A stretch of 64,000 nucleotides of DNA, taken from Cenococcum geophilum 1.58. Lineage: Eukaryota > Ascomycota > Dothideomycetes > Gloniales > Gloniaceae. Every line of letters starts with the position of its first letter. Positions within the stretch are counted from its first letter, which is position 1. Positions 11,777 to 23,070 of this stretch are shown here, piece after piece. Under the pieces are notes generated by a model. That model was not told where the DNA came from, did not search any database, and worked only from the letters and a program-made list of their open reading frames with translations. Made by a program: the position numbers and the translations under genes. The stretch is from assembly GCA_001692895.1 (NCBI GenBank), contig KV748210.1, forward strand, positions 806,001 to 870,000. Reading direction: 5' to 3'.

Positions 11777-12389
11777 ATTAAAGTAAAAGAAAGGCCTATA
11801 GCAGCATACCTTAAAGTATATTAGAACGAATTCATCAGAAAAGTTTTCGGAAAGTATACCTTAAAGTTCCTATAACAGAATAATCTAACTTGTGCCATCT
11901 AGTTATTAAATACGAATAGGAGGTCTCCCTTATTTAAGTAAGACGCACTAGGTTCGCTTAGGACTTTATAAGCCTTTATACTTTATTAACAGACCTATCG
12001 CTTTTAATTTTCTCCTTAAGTTAAGTAAAGTAATAGAAGAGGCGTTAATAATAGAGTCTATCTTAAAAGAGTTGACCGCGGATAATTATAACGATAGGTT
12101 AGGTCTAGGGCGGACTTATTAATAGGAGTTTGGAGAGTAATGTATTCGTTTAAGATAAGATTAAGGGGAAATTTAATATATAGGTTCTTTAAAGTTCTCT
12201 AAAGATAATAGGGTGGTATTAACCTAGGCGCGGACGTGGTCTATAATAGTAATAGTAATAATAAGCTTAGCCTTATATAAGAGTTTTAAATAACCGTTGC
12301 TTAGGAAGCGAGTTAAAAGGGCTTAAATTATATAACCTTAATACTATATTTAATTAAAGTCAAAATTGCATTAAATATAACAAGATAGC

Positions 12390-12941
12390 ATGCGAAAGTT
12401 AAGCATTAATTCATTCCCTACTGCTAATAAGGCATAAACACTGGTTGGAATGCCCTATAGCGATAAGGCAACTGCGCCCGTAAAAAGATAAAAAACCGCT
12501 AAATATATAACCTAAGAGATCGCGGACGCTTTATTAATATAACAGACTCCGCAATAAAGACGAATATAAAGGAGGGTGGTATTCGCGTCGCTAGGCTTCA
12601 CTTGTGGTAGGTCCCTCTTTTAAACTGGCCAGTTTGCAAAGAGTACGCCATATATTTAGGTCTACGACTATAGTAATAGGAAAGGCACTAAAGGCAGCCG
12701 CTGAGCCGGCATAAGAGACAGCTGGCAACGCTTAACTGCTAAAAATAGCTAATACGTGACCTTTTAAAGACGTTTCTAAAAGAGCGCCACACCTAAAAGC
12801 CTATTTGGCATAGCGTAAAAAACAATACGGCTAGCTAAGCATCTAATACTGCACTATATAAGCGCGCTAAATTCTTATGCTAAGATACCCTATAGGCCCC
12901 TTCTTATGGATAAATCCAAAATGTATATTTTTAAGAGCTAA
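12390..12941 (+). pseudogene. eroded basic hypothetical protein, 183 codons
   Basis: An ATG at 12,390 (MRKLSINSFPTANKA) opens a frame readable to TAA at 12,939. Blocks are LVGMPYSDKATAPVKR, EIADALLI, RRVVFASLGFTCGRSLF, VYDYSNRKGTKGSR, AGIRDSWQRLTAKNS, SATPKSLFGIA and HLILHYISALNSYAKIPY. It is Arg/Lys-rich with one TGA (fits former Trp) among TAA/TAG stops. I recognise no family. Confidence 0.4.
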
Positions 12942-13078
12942 GTGTCTTTAAAAGCTTAGGACTGTAATAGTTCTATTAATTAAATACTCCGAAGCTTGAA
13001 ATTTTGTAGAAAGTTATAGTTTAGCAGGGGTATAAAGCTAACGCAATTTTAGATGCTTTGTATAACAGCGCTATTATA

Positions 13079-13175
13079 CGTTACCTGCTAAATTCTGCCA
13101 AATTCTGCCAACCTATATATTTGTTTACATCGGTCCTAGCGACCCCTTTTCCTTCTCCTTAGCTTAGTATTTTCG
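13079..13175 (-). repeat. dispersed repeat, copy 1
   Basis: On the minus strand this carries ggttggcagaatttggcag, aatttagcaggtaacg and upstream aaggggtcgct and tactaagctaagg. The same modules recur at 19,763-19,950 (minus) and, in part, at 30,661-30,756 (plus). The TTGGCAGAA unit is doubled here. It is probably the end of an uncharacterised transposable element. Confidence 0.5.
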
Positions 13176-13420
13176 TAATACAGCATTCGTTTAAGCTTTA
13201 GTTTAGAGGCATTTATTTAAACTATAACACTTTAAAAAGAACGACTAACAGTATAATTAAAAGCATTGTATTTTTTAGGCTGTATACTAGTTTCCTAAAG
13301 GGAAATATCTAAAGAATACTACTACTATAATTATAACTTAATAAAATCGCGGGGGAGAGAGTTAAGATGCGTAAATAATAGATTCATTACAGCACGGGTG
13401 TTAGCGACTTAGTCAATTAA

Positions 13421-13675
13421 GGCACGAGCACGGTAAGAGGGACGCATAAGCCTATATAATTGGATTGTCTATAAACAAGAATCTAAAGCTAGGGAAAGGA
13501 AAAGAGAAGAAGAGTAGCGCCGCTTAATGTTTTATAATATCTTCGCGTCACATAACCGCAATATGCGGCAATCTATGGCAACTTATTAGTGCGAAGTTCT
13601 ACCAAGTTCTGCTAGTGCCGTAATAATGGGGGGTTTTACGCTACTTAGGGAGGGACCTTATATACATAAGGTAGG
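13421..13675 (+). pseudogene. short lightly mutated coding fragment
   Basis: The plus frame reads GRISLYNWIVYKQESKARER, KREEE, RRLMFYNIFASHNRNMRQSM, then CEVLPSSASAVIMGGFTLL. CpA and TpG are better kept than around it. The basic/acidic helical start could belong to a DNA-binding or coiled-coil protein, but I recognise no family and see no start codon. Confidence 0.3.
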
Positions 13676-13860
13676 TGTAGGTAATAGAAACTGGTAGTAA
13701 GCAATATAGTAGTAAACTGCCTAATAGCGGAAAGTTTAATAGAATATTCTGTTATAGTGTAAAAACGTAGCAAGTTAGCTTAGTTTAATTTCCCCCTATA
13801 ACTAAAACCCTAGCTATTATCTATACTAAAACGCTTTAAATAAAAACGAGGTAGTATTTA

Positions 13861-16800
13861 ATGATAGAATGTTCTAAAATCCCCTTACCTTATCTATATT
13901 TTTACAAAGACTGATAAATTGCTATATAGAAGGGATATGGCGAGTCTAGGTTTGTATAGAAAATCTTAATAAGTGAATAAGTCGCAGCGCTTAAAACAAT
14001 AGTAATAGTTGATGTCATGACTGCGTCCGAACTGGATGGTACGGTGGTTACTATAGAAATACTACTCATCTATAACGTGCTAGGGGAGATTATACTAGAG
14101 TCTATTAATTATAAATATAATCTACTAGTAGGTAAAGAAGAGTTAAAAGTAGAAGTATTTATAACCTAAGTACTTAATATAGATAAAGTTAGGGAGCCTT
14201 GTTGCTTAAAGGCAAAAGCGGAAACCAAAGATTTTAAAAGAGGAAGGACTAAAGGTACTGAGTAAGGAAAGATTAACTCTAATAATAGGCGGGAAGGTGC
14301 ATCGGGGGGGGAGGTAGAAGACGATAGTAAAGGAAGAGATAAAGATAACGAGGGAACTAGCGGCGAAGCCTCTCCCTATAATACCTGTGGACACGCATTA
14401 CCTATATAAATTTACGGTAGTAAGTATAGCCCTTAGAGAATCTAGGGGATAGTCTTACTTTAAACTCCACTCTAAAATGCCCTACTTTGAAGCCCTCTTT
14501 AAAGCGCCTTCACCGTATTTAAATTATTAGAGGCGTAAATAAGATTTTCCCCTCCTAAAAAGGGCATAAGATTTAGCGCCTTTAGCGCTTATATAACTAG
14601 GTCATATCCTTTATATATATCTAGGTAGATAATGGCTGTTGAATTATCTATATAACAGCTTACCCAAATTTAATCATTTATAGGAAGAGCGGAAGGATCA
14701 GCTTGGAGATTAGCAATTAGTAGCGGCGAACCCTAAGGTATAACTAAAACAGACGCTCTAACCCCTATTATCTTAACGGGAGAGCACGATATATAGAATT
14801 TTTGATTTCTAGTGTTATTAATCTAGGTCCTAGAATTATTATTACTAATTTGAGCACAGTAGAAATAAAGGCCTTACTATATAATAATAACGTTATTTCC
14901 TAAAGGAAAATCTTCGGGGACTACAAAATGGTAGTCTTAGTTAATATTATAATGATTAGTTACTGTCCCCTCTTCACCCTTTCTAACCCGGGGGCAATTT
15001 CCCTTAAAGTTCTAAACTACAACCTACATTATACCTTGATTATAGGAGAATAAAATTTAACATAAACCGCCACTATAAGCGGCTCCCTCTATTTGGTTCA
15101 TAGTAGGGCCTATAGTATTTATAGAATTGAATAGTTTAACACTGAGTGTTAGTAAATGTATATCAAGTCTCACCACTAGTTTATTATACTAGAAGGTGAT
15201 GTTCTGCCTAGCTTACTATATAACTCCTAATTTATTAGCAGCTTTATTATTACTAATATAGTGCCCCTTGTATAGAAAAGGCTACTGGCCATAAATCCTA
15301 ATCCTATTCATTAGTATAACTAATTGCGTAGTATTGGTAAATTTACTCCACTAAAAAGGCGGCGGATTGCCTATAAAGAGGTATGACTGAACAAGATAAA
15401 AGATGGATAAAAGCGCTATAATAATACTCGCTACTATAGTTAAAGCAATGCAGTAAGAGTAAGGTAAAGGTAAAACTTGATATTTACAGCTAGCCTACCT
15501 ATGTACACTAATTATTTATATTTAATACGGATATATAAAAGTAATGGCCATTATAAAATAGTTAGGCCTAAATATATTACTAGTACTATACTAGCTCTAA
15601 GACTAGCGAGTTTGCCCGCTAAGTAAGTCTCTAGATTGCGCCTGTTTGCTTAGTGACTTATTATATAATTAGCCCTAAGTAAAGGTAAGTTTTAGTTTTA
15701 GTTTAGGCCGAGTAATTAATAAATAAATATAGAGCAAGATTTTCTAGCTATAAAAGATTTATATTTTCTGCTATAAAAAGCATATATTAAGCTATAATTA
15801 ATTCCTATATTAAGGGTAACTAAACAGTGAATTTAATTTACATTTTCTTAGTAAGATATTTAAGATAGTTCCGTAATAAAGATTAGTAAAGAAATGTAGG
15901 ACTAGACAATTACTAAAGTATCCCGCTTACTAGTACGAAAGCGGAAGAGTCTTAGTGTATAGATAGAGTGATATATTAGAATTCCCACCACAAAAAAGAG
16001 TATTTTTATTATCGTTTAGGTTATTATATACGCCCGTATAAATAGGTACGCTAGCAATATAGCTATAAGTTAGGCAGCCTAGGCCACTCTGTATATACAG
16101 TTCGTAGGGCTAAAAAGGGCAGGAGTTAGTTACACAATTAATATTTAATATATTATACCAAATTTTACCTCCTGCTAGAGTGTATTTAAATTAGGTAATA
16201 GGGGCAGAGTCTATAGTTATTTCCGTAATTAAGAGTTTTAACAACACGCCGCTATAACTAGGCACTTGGTATATCTTATTATAGATATCAGCAGGCCAAA
16301 GAGTAATTATATTAGACGAATGGTCCGCACTAACTAACTAAAGGTAGACTTTAAATAAGCATTTATTGTAGATTTTGGCTTAAGCAGCTTATATAACAGG
16401 AGTGATAGCTAGGATAGCTACGGAAGCCATAGTGAAAAGTTGCATTTTAAGTATTGTTCCGCTGATAGAGTTAATATTTCGCAGATTATTTCAAATTGTT
16501 CTCTGCTAGGGTATAAGGATTAGCGCGTTATACTAAAAGGTTCTAGTATAAGGCCAGGTTATAATAGTTGAATATTATTTTTTTACCCTTAATTAAAAAG
16601 TAATATATCACCGGTCTTATCGGTCTTATTAGTCTTACCCCCCTATTATATAAACCCTTTATTAGAATTACGTAGAGTCATTCTCCTTAAAATATTAAAT
16701 TTCTTTAGTAGGAGTTTTAGTAAGCATATTCTTATCTTTCTGTATTAGGATAATTACAATCATCCTACTTACTTAAATCTTTATCCTCTTAAAGATCTAA

Positions 16801-17148
16801 ATATGTATATTATTATCCTTATCCAAAACATAATACTAAGGCAAGTCCGTTGTCATTATATATGGGTTCGCATTTCTTAAATAGGCCACTAGGCCTTTTA
16901 CTGGGCTAAAGATATACCGAAAACGCCCACCGCAGCTTCGTCTCTACCTTTATATAACTTAGCCTCTGCGCTATCATACCTTTCTAGAGATCCCCTAGAT
17001 AATAGACTAGATAAAGGTGAAGCCGGAATAGAGAATACTAGGGAGGATTTACGGGAGGATTCGTTGCTAAATGAAGGCTGATACGAGCATTAAAAAGGAA
17101 GGTTAAAGAAGTGAATAGCGCTTAAATATTTGCATAAACTCTCTATAA
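13861..17148 (+). pseudogene. very long eroded frame, membrane-like hypothetical
   Basis: A single frame can be followed from an ATG at 13,861 (MIECSKIPLPYLYFYKD) to TAA at 17,146, about 1,095 codons. The first third is hydrophilic: VTIEILLIYNVLGEIILES, KVEVFIT, then a Lys/Asp/Glu/Gly-rich linker (GGEVEDDSKGRDKDNEG) and FIGRAEGSAWRLAISSGEP. Later parts hold hydrophobic runs (LVLLI, LLAALLLLI, VGVLVSIFLSF) and conserved-looking blocks VIILDEWSAL, ARIATEAIVKS and LIELIFRRLFQIVLC, ending YRKRPPQLRLYLYIT. It could be one large membrane protein or two genes in the same frame by chance. The weakest part is 14.8-15.9 kb. Confidence 0.38.
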
Positions 17149-17254
17149 GTATAGTGATATACTTTAGAATCTAAATATTATATTTTTTTACGTACTGTTG
17201 GTTATATAAGGGGATATCACGTAGCTACGGTTTGTAGATAGTATAATAATTATT

Positions 17255-17345
17255 CTTCTTTTTAATAATTCTAAGAAAGGGGTGAGGAACTTAAGGTTCC
17301 TTACCACGCTAGTGCCGCGGTGGTACGTAATAGCAACTTGCTATA
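17255..17345. repeat. dispersed repeat with hairpin, copy A
   Basis: The core gaggaacttaaggttcc forms a hairpin and is followed by acgctagtgccgcgg. The same module occurs at 31,311-31,393. Differences between the copies are mainly transitions. It is probably a terminal fragment of a transposable element. Confidence 0.5.
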
Positions 17346-18208
17346 TATAACGGCAATATGCCTTATATGGTGACTATTTGCCTTTATTCCTAATACGTAT
17401 TATCTAACCTATCCCTTTATATGGCAACCGTTTCTTGCACTTTTTATATATATACGCCTATAAGCCTATCTAGAGGCTCTATACTGTATATAGCTTAGTA
17501 TTAAAGCCTCTAGTTAGTGCGGTTACTTAGCGGCAGGGGTACTGGCGCCTTATTGACGCTTAGTAAATAGTAGCAAAGTAGCCAGGAAGCCTATATAATA
17601 TTTAGTATAGTTAATTAAAAAGCTTTAATATTATCGCCGTCTATTTAATCCTTAAATTATTAGTAAAATGTTATCCTTATACCGCCTAGCAGTAATTTAG
17701 TAAACTTTAATAGAGGATTTTCCTATATAATTAGCAGCTGGTTAATGGAAGAAGGGCAGAAATCTATAGATATGGCGTTATATATCACGACTTCTTGCTT
17801 AACTTCCTTAAATACATATTGGTGTTTTTAGTGGTGGCCTTCTATAACATTTTGTCGGCATCACAATATTGACGTGTTTTGGTGGGGATTGCTAATAAAA
17901 TCGCGCTAGCTAGGGTACCTATAGCATACTAACCCAAACAAAAGCGCTAAAAGCGCCTAATACGAAAAGTGACTTCTACCGCACGAAGGGATGGCCTGGC
18001 ACGTGGATGCGTTATCCCTTATAACTATAAAATATGTCCTATAATTATCGAACCAATTAGATTAAGTTAAGATGTTTTAATTATTATTTTATCAGTACAT
18101 GATTACTTAGTAGTAGGACGCTACCGTTACGAGAGATAGTATACCTCTTCTAAAGGCAATAAGAAAATTAATGGATTTTCTTTATACTACTTGCTTACCT
18201 AGGACTAT
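17346..18208. other. unassigned RIP-eroded stretch
   Basis: There are stops in all frames and no frame could be followed beyond about 50 codons. Short less-mutated runs occur near 17.8-18.0 kb (tttagtggtggcc, ttggtggggattgc). Confidence 0.35.
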
Positions 18209-19332
18209 TTATACTAATGTAGTATTAATTACTTTATTTAAAGCTAAATAATATACTAGCCAGTTAAATAGGAATTTTAGATACTTATAGGGTTTAATTT
18301 CGTCCTTTATTCGCTTATTTATTTGTAGATTGCACCTAATAGAATTGTAAATCAATTGGAACAGCTCTAAACTTATTTAGTAATGCCCTAAAATTCTCCC
18401 TACCTATACGAAATTCAATTTCCTGCACCTTATACTAATACGCCTGCCCGTTACCTTTAAAGGTTACTAGGACGTAGCGAATTAAGGACATTGGCTAAGA
18501 TACAAGGCCGATTATTATTATTCTGCCGGTCTATGCTTTAAGGTATTTCTATAACTAGCAAAGGATAACGTTCTTTGGAGGTATACAGACGGGACACTTA
18601 TTCTCATCGTTATTAGGTCTATACCGCTTATAGAAGGAATAAATATAACAGTCTGCAGACTATATGGATTCCCCTATACTATAAATATCTTTATACTAAG
18701 CGCATATTTTAGATAACAAACCGGTCGCAATTAATGGCGAAGGAGCCAGCTGCTTCCCTCCTCTTTTATTACGGATAGTTATAATTAAAATTACTCTTTC
18801 TAACTCTGCCTAGCTTATATCCTTTAAGAGTCCTATATAAAGTAGCTCTTCAAGCCAGCGTAATATAGTTGAGAAATTCTGGTCGTTTATTAGGTTAAAG
18901 GCTGATATCCTAGCCTTATTATCAGCCATCCGCGTAAGTAATTTAGTATAAGTAGCATTATCCATAAGTATAAGTACCTCTTTTTTGTCTGAATTAGTGT
19001 AGAGATAGGAGTATAAATTATAGCAAGCATTATGCTCTATATCCCTAAGGACATCCCTATAATAAACTGCATTTAATTAATAATATAGGCGAAAGCGTGT
19101 ATTTAGGTTATCGTAGCTATAAAACTCTTCTTTAAGGATATCCATTCTGGAGCTAGTAAAGATATATTTATTAGGTATTACTTATAAAATCTATAGAAAT
19201 AGAAGAAGTATACTTTAATATCTTAGCGATTAACTAATAAGTTAGGTCTTTTATAGTAAATCTACTTTTTAGAGTAAGTAGTAATTCCGAGGAAACGATT
19301 GCGTAAGGCCCTCAATTTTCAGAGGGGAGCAT
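18209..19332 (-). pseudogene. eroded hypothetical protein, tandem copy 1
   Basis: The main frame starts at the ATG at 19,145 (MDILKEEFYSYDN), then EVLILMDNATYTKLL, RWLEELLYIGLLKDIS, ELERVILII, IYSFYKRYRPNNDENKCPVC, IRYVLVTFKGNGQAY and KVQEIEFRIGRENFRALLNK. Near the end an indel moves the frame to KFLFNWLVYYLALN before TAA at 18,209. An upstream conserved frame, from ATG at 19,332 (MLPSEN, PYAIVSSELLLTLKSRF), is shared with copy 2 and may be a first exon, although the frames do not join directly. CPVC could be part of a metal site. The family is unknown. It is paralogous to the next remnant. Confidence 0.6.
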
Positions 19333-19762
19333 TTTATTGGTGTAATGGGTATTTCTAGGTACCTAAAGCATTGGCGTAAGCGAGGTTAACGGCTAGGACT
19401 GCTAGTTGTAATATTATTATATATATCTAAATAGGTTTAAGTATATACTAGCAGACATACTCTATAAAGACTAGGAATATCTTCGCGATAATTAAACGCG
19501 TATTTATATCCCAATAATTATATAGTTATATATTAGCCTAAGGATATTCTAGAACCGCAGCAGTTATTTACTCTACCGCGAAACTCACTATAGAATCTAA
19601 ATCTAAATCGTATTTTCTCTTACATACTATCTTATCTATATCTAGGCTGTATAGATATATTAACGTAAATTATTACTTTAAGTTAATAAGAAACTAATTA
19701 TTTTTTCTTTATACTAGCTTATATACTTAAGATCCTCTATATTAATGCTATGACGGTGCTAG

Positions 19763-19950
19763 GGCGCGTTACTTACTAAATTCCGCCGACCCTAACGTCT
19801 ACTAACCAATTAGGATTTTCCATACTAGGCATAGAAAATCGCTATTAGCTCGCTTACTACTTAGTACCTTAGCGACCCCTTTATATTTACGTTAACCCCT
19901 AAGGGCCTTCCTCCTCTTCTTCTCTTTAGCTTAGTATCTTTGTATAGTAG
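19763..19950 (-). repeat. dispersed repeat, copy 2
   Basis: On the minus strand this contains aagctaaagagaagaag, ggggtcgctaagg, agcgagctaatagcgatttt, tggaaaatcctaattgg and gaatttagtaagtaacg. The front part matches 13,079-13,175 and the middle and end match 30,661-30,756. It lies between the two tandem paralogues. Confidence 0.5.
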
Positions 19951-19978
19951 CAATCTACAAGCTTCGTCTTAAAGGAAT

Positions 19979-21056
19979 TTATATAAGCCCGTTATAAATA
20001 TAGTCTTTTATAATTGCTATTAAAGAATATACTAGCTATTTAAGTAGGAATTTACTTATAGACTATACTTTATGGAATCGTAAATCAACCGGAAGAGAGT
20101 TAAAAACTTTAAGATTATCTATAAATATATTACCGAAATAACTTTCTAATACCTATACCTTATACCAATACATTGGCCCGTCCTCTTTAAAGAGTACTAG
20201 GGCGTAATAAATTAAATTATTCGGTTAAGAGATAATACTAAGCACTATTATACGTGTAGGCTTAATTGCTGTAAGGTGATCCGACGATTAATAAGAGATA
20301 ATATTCTTTAAAGGTATATAAATTAGGCACTTATTCTTATCTAACTTATATTGTTGATAGACGGTATAAACCTTATAATCCGCAATCTATTAAGTTTCCC
20401 TTAGAGAATATATATCTTTATAGCTATTGTATTGTTTAAATAATAGATTGACCGCAACTAAACACAGATAATAATAACGACTTAGATTCCGTACCTTAAG
20501 AATTGTAGTTACTCTTCCTAACTTTTACTCGCTTATATAGTTAAGGACTCTTATATAACGTAACTCTTTAAGCCAAAAAATTAAAGTTGTAAGCTATTAA
20601 CTAGGCATTAGGTTAAGAGTTAATATAATCTTCTTATTAGTTATACCTATAAGCAGTTTATTATAAACAGCATCGTCTATAAGTATAAGCGCATCTTTTT
20701 AGTCCGCATCGCTATAAAGGCGGGAGTATAAATCGTAGTAGATATTAGGTTCTATTATATTAAGAGCACCTTTACGGCAAGTTATATCCAATTAATAATA
20801 TAGGGTGGGGCGCGTTTTAGGATTATTGTAACTATAAAACTGTTCCTAAAGGATATCTATTCTGTAATTGTAGAAGATATATTTACTAGGTATTATTAGT
20901 AAAATTTATAGAAATAGAAGAAGTATGCTTTGTGTAGGTAATTATCTTTACGATTTATTAATAAATTAGGTCCTTTATAGTAAATCTGCTTTCTAGGTTA
21001 AGTAGTAATTTTAAAAAAGCAATTATATAAGGCTACTAATTTTTAGAAGAAAGCAT
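19979..21056 (-). pseudogene. eroded hypothetical protein, tandem copy 2
   Basis: Paralogue of 18,209-19,332 with the same order of blocks: ILIDDAVYNKLLIGITNKK, FWLKELRYIRVLNYISE, LGRVTTILKVRN, VYQQYKLDKNKC, YYALVLFKEDGPMYWYKV and LESYFGNIFIDNLKVFN. The start equivalent to ATG 19,145 is now ATA (20,858-20,860), a G-to-A loss. Stop TAA is at 19,979, giving 293 codons in one unbroken frame. The upstream conserved frame starts at 21,056 (MLSSKN). The two copies share about 1.3 kb including upstream sequence and are offset by 1,724 bp, so they arose by tandem duplication and then diverged by many transitions. Confidence 0.6.
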
Positions 21057-21339
21057 TTCCTTAATATAATAGGTATTTTTAGGGGCCTAAAGTAGCTTCG
21101 GTATTGGTTAGTAGTAGCTATTAATAGTTATAGGCATATGCGTAGTTAACAGTCTCTAGGAGATAGCTAAGGAAAAAAGGGTCGAGAGGTTTACTATTAG
21201 GCGTTCTCCGCACTACTAATTATAATGTCCTTAACTAAGGATCCCTAACTCTAGCTCCGTATTTTAGCGCTCCTATCCCCTCTAGTTATATTATGCCCTA
21301 TAGCAGTTTCTAAATTCTCTTCTAAGGTCTAACATGACC

Positions 21340-21975
21340 TCAAATAATTAAGTATAATATCTAAATAAGTTCTATATTTAAGAAATTGGAATAAGTTATA
21401 ACATCATATATATATCTATTATTATCCTCCCTATTATCTCCCTCCTTCCTTCCGCTACCGCTGGCCCGCTTACTATAGATATAGGTCCCATCTAAAGCTA
21501 TACCATACCCGGCCTTCTGCTGCTTAGTGACTATAATACTGCCTTAGACAATATATGTAACTAATAGTTTCTATTTAGCATTAATAAATGCGCCGGAGGG
21601 TCTTGCCTTGTTTATAATAATCTCACCTCCCTAAAGGTCAACTAAATAGTGCTAACTTACGATAGCCAAACAGCTACGATAGGTTTCCAATTTTAGTTTA
21701 ATAGGACCTCACTAAGTAAGGATTTCTATACTACTTGTTTCGCCTATACCTGGGGGCTAGAGACTCTCTATAATATAAAAAACTAAGCAGTTATTATGTA
21801 GAAAGCTTAGATAAAGCTTAATACTCTAAAATATATAGTGTAAATATATATACTAAGTGCTAAGAGCTAGCCTATCTGCCTTTAAATATCTAGGTATTAG
21901 TTATTGGTCTATTATTTTGTCCTATATCCCTCTAATATAACCCGCCTATAATTTAAATCTTTAAATAGATTGTAT
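21340..21975 (-). pseudogene. eroded hypothetical protein, about 210 codons
   Basis: The minus frame reads DKIIDQ, LIPRYLKADRLALST, SIKLYLSFLHNNCLVFYIIE, PPGIGETSSIEILT, GPIKLKLETYRSCLAIVS, GGEIIINKARPSGAFINAK, KLLVTYIV and SIIVTKQQKAGYGIALDGTY, then YSKRASGSGRKEGDN, to a TGA at 21,340-21,342. Stops fit former Gln codons. The Gly/Ala/Ser-containing C-terminal part is well preserved. I do not recognise a family, and the N-terminus is not resolved. Confidence 0.45.
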
Positions 21976-22555
21976 AATATAAACGTAGCATAATTATTAT
22001 TAAAAACCCGTAAGAAGGGTTAATATATTTCTATTTCTTCTAGTACCACCTTTAAGAAAACTGTATAGATTTAAATACGTCTATACTAAATATATAATTC
22101 CTAGATACCTTCCTCCTGCTTTCTTTTTAAAGCTACGCTTTTAGTACTAGTAGTACCTGTTAATATATAAAACCCTTAGAGATTGGAGAGGTAACTTATA
22201 TCTAAAGTTGAGAATGGCGCAAAGAGGGTTAATAAGACTATGACTATAATACAACATAGAGCTCTTAAGCAATATCCACTAACCTTCCCCCTTTTTGCCT
22301 TAATATAATCGGGGAGGTGTTTGGTTTTAAATAGTAAAATTTACAAAACAATAGCTGGAATTAAAAAGGGGATGTAGTAAACTAAATAATATAGTGTACA
22401 AAGGATTCTTTTTAGTTAAATACTAAGGGCCTGAAGATAAGCCTTAAAGTAAGATAGAGGCTTAAATATAGATGAAAAAAATATTAAGCTTAGAATTACA
22501 ACTAAAACTAAACCCGGAATTAAGCAGTATGTAATATTTATAGAAGTCACTTATG
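21976..22555. other. unassigned RIP-eroded stretch
   Basis: No sustained frame is visible on either strand. Purine-rich ggggatgtagtaaac and gtagaaatag-like runs are present but without repeat structure. It may contain the lost 5' end of the preceding minus-strand remnant. Confidence 0.3.
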
Positions 22556-23070
22556 TTAATGCGTTATCTACAGCTTAAAGTTTCTTAAGTTAATCGTTTA
22601 GGATCTTTGTAAAGGCTTTAGGCAAAACATTTATAAGGTTAAGTAGCAGGCTCCTATAATCGGCATAGTCGTTAAATGTAATAGTGTAATTTTCCGTGCC
22701 TAAACTGTAGTTCTTCGGTACTATATTATTTATAGAACTTTGTACCGCACCTATAGTACTAGTAATAGCACTATAAGCTACGCTGATAAGGCTTTAGGCT
22801 TTTGCAGCGGTACTTTAAACCTTACTAAGTAGAGAGTTTAAGTTATTTAGATCTGGGATTTCTAAGCCACGTAATTAAAGCTATAAACTATCCTGTACCT
22901 AAAGAGAGGGGGAGTTAAACTATGCTTCTATTAGTTCCTGTAAGATATAACAATAGAGTTGGCCTCCTATAATTAATGTAATAATACTAGCGTTTAAGTT
23001 CGCCTTTTTGCAGATAACTAGGAGTGTAAGTGTAAAATATAAGAGAAATGCTATAATGTAGATTAGTAAT
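22556..23070 (-). pseudogene. eroded fungal membrane protein fragment
   Basis: The minus frame begins with a transmembrane-like run (LIYIIAFLLYFTLTLLVIC), then KKANLNASIITLIIGGQLYC, SLLSKV, SAITSTIGAVQSSINNIVP, YSLGTENYTITF, ADYRSLLLNLINVLPKAF and TKILND, ending near AVDNAL. A TM helix followed by an extracellular part with N-glycosylation-like sites (NYS, NYT) and a GT-x-x-Y-x-x-x-F...LPLN-like stretch resembles a family of fungal multi-pass membrane proteins of unknown function. The rest of the protein would lie downstream and is unreadable. Confidence 0.42.

Noticed and set aside
14206-14394. 62-codon minus-strand open frame
   Set aside because: Mirror image of the Lys/Asp/Glu-rich part of the plus-strand frame at 13,861-17,148.
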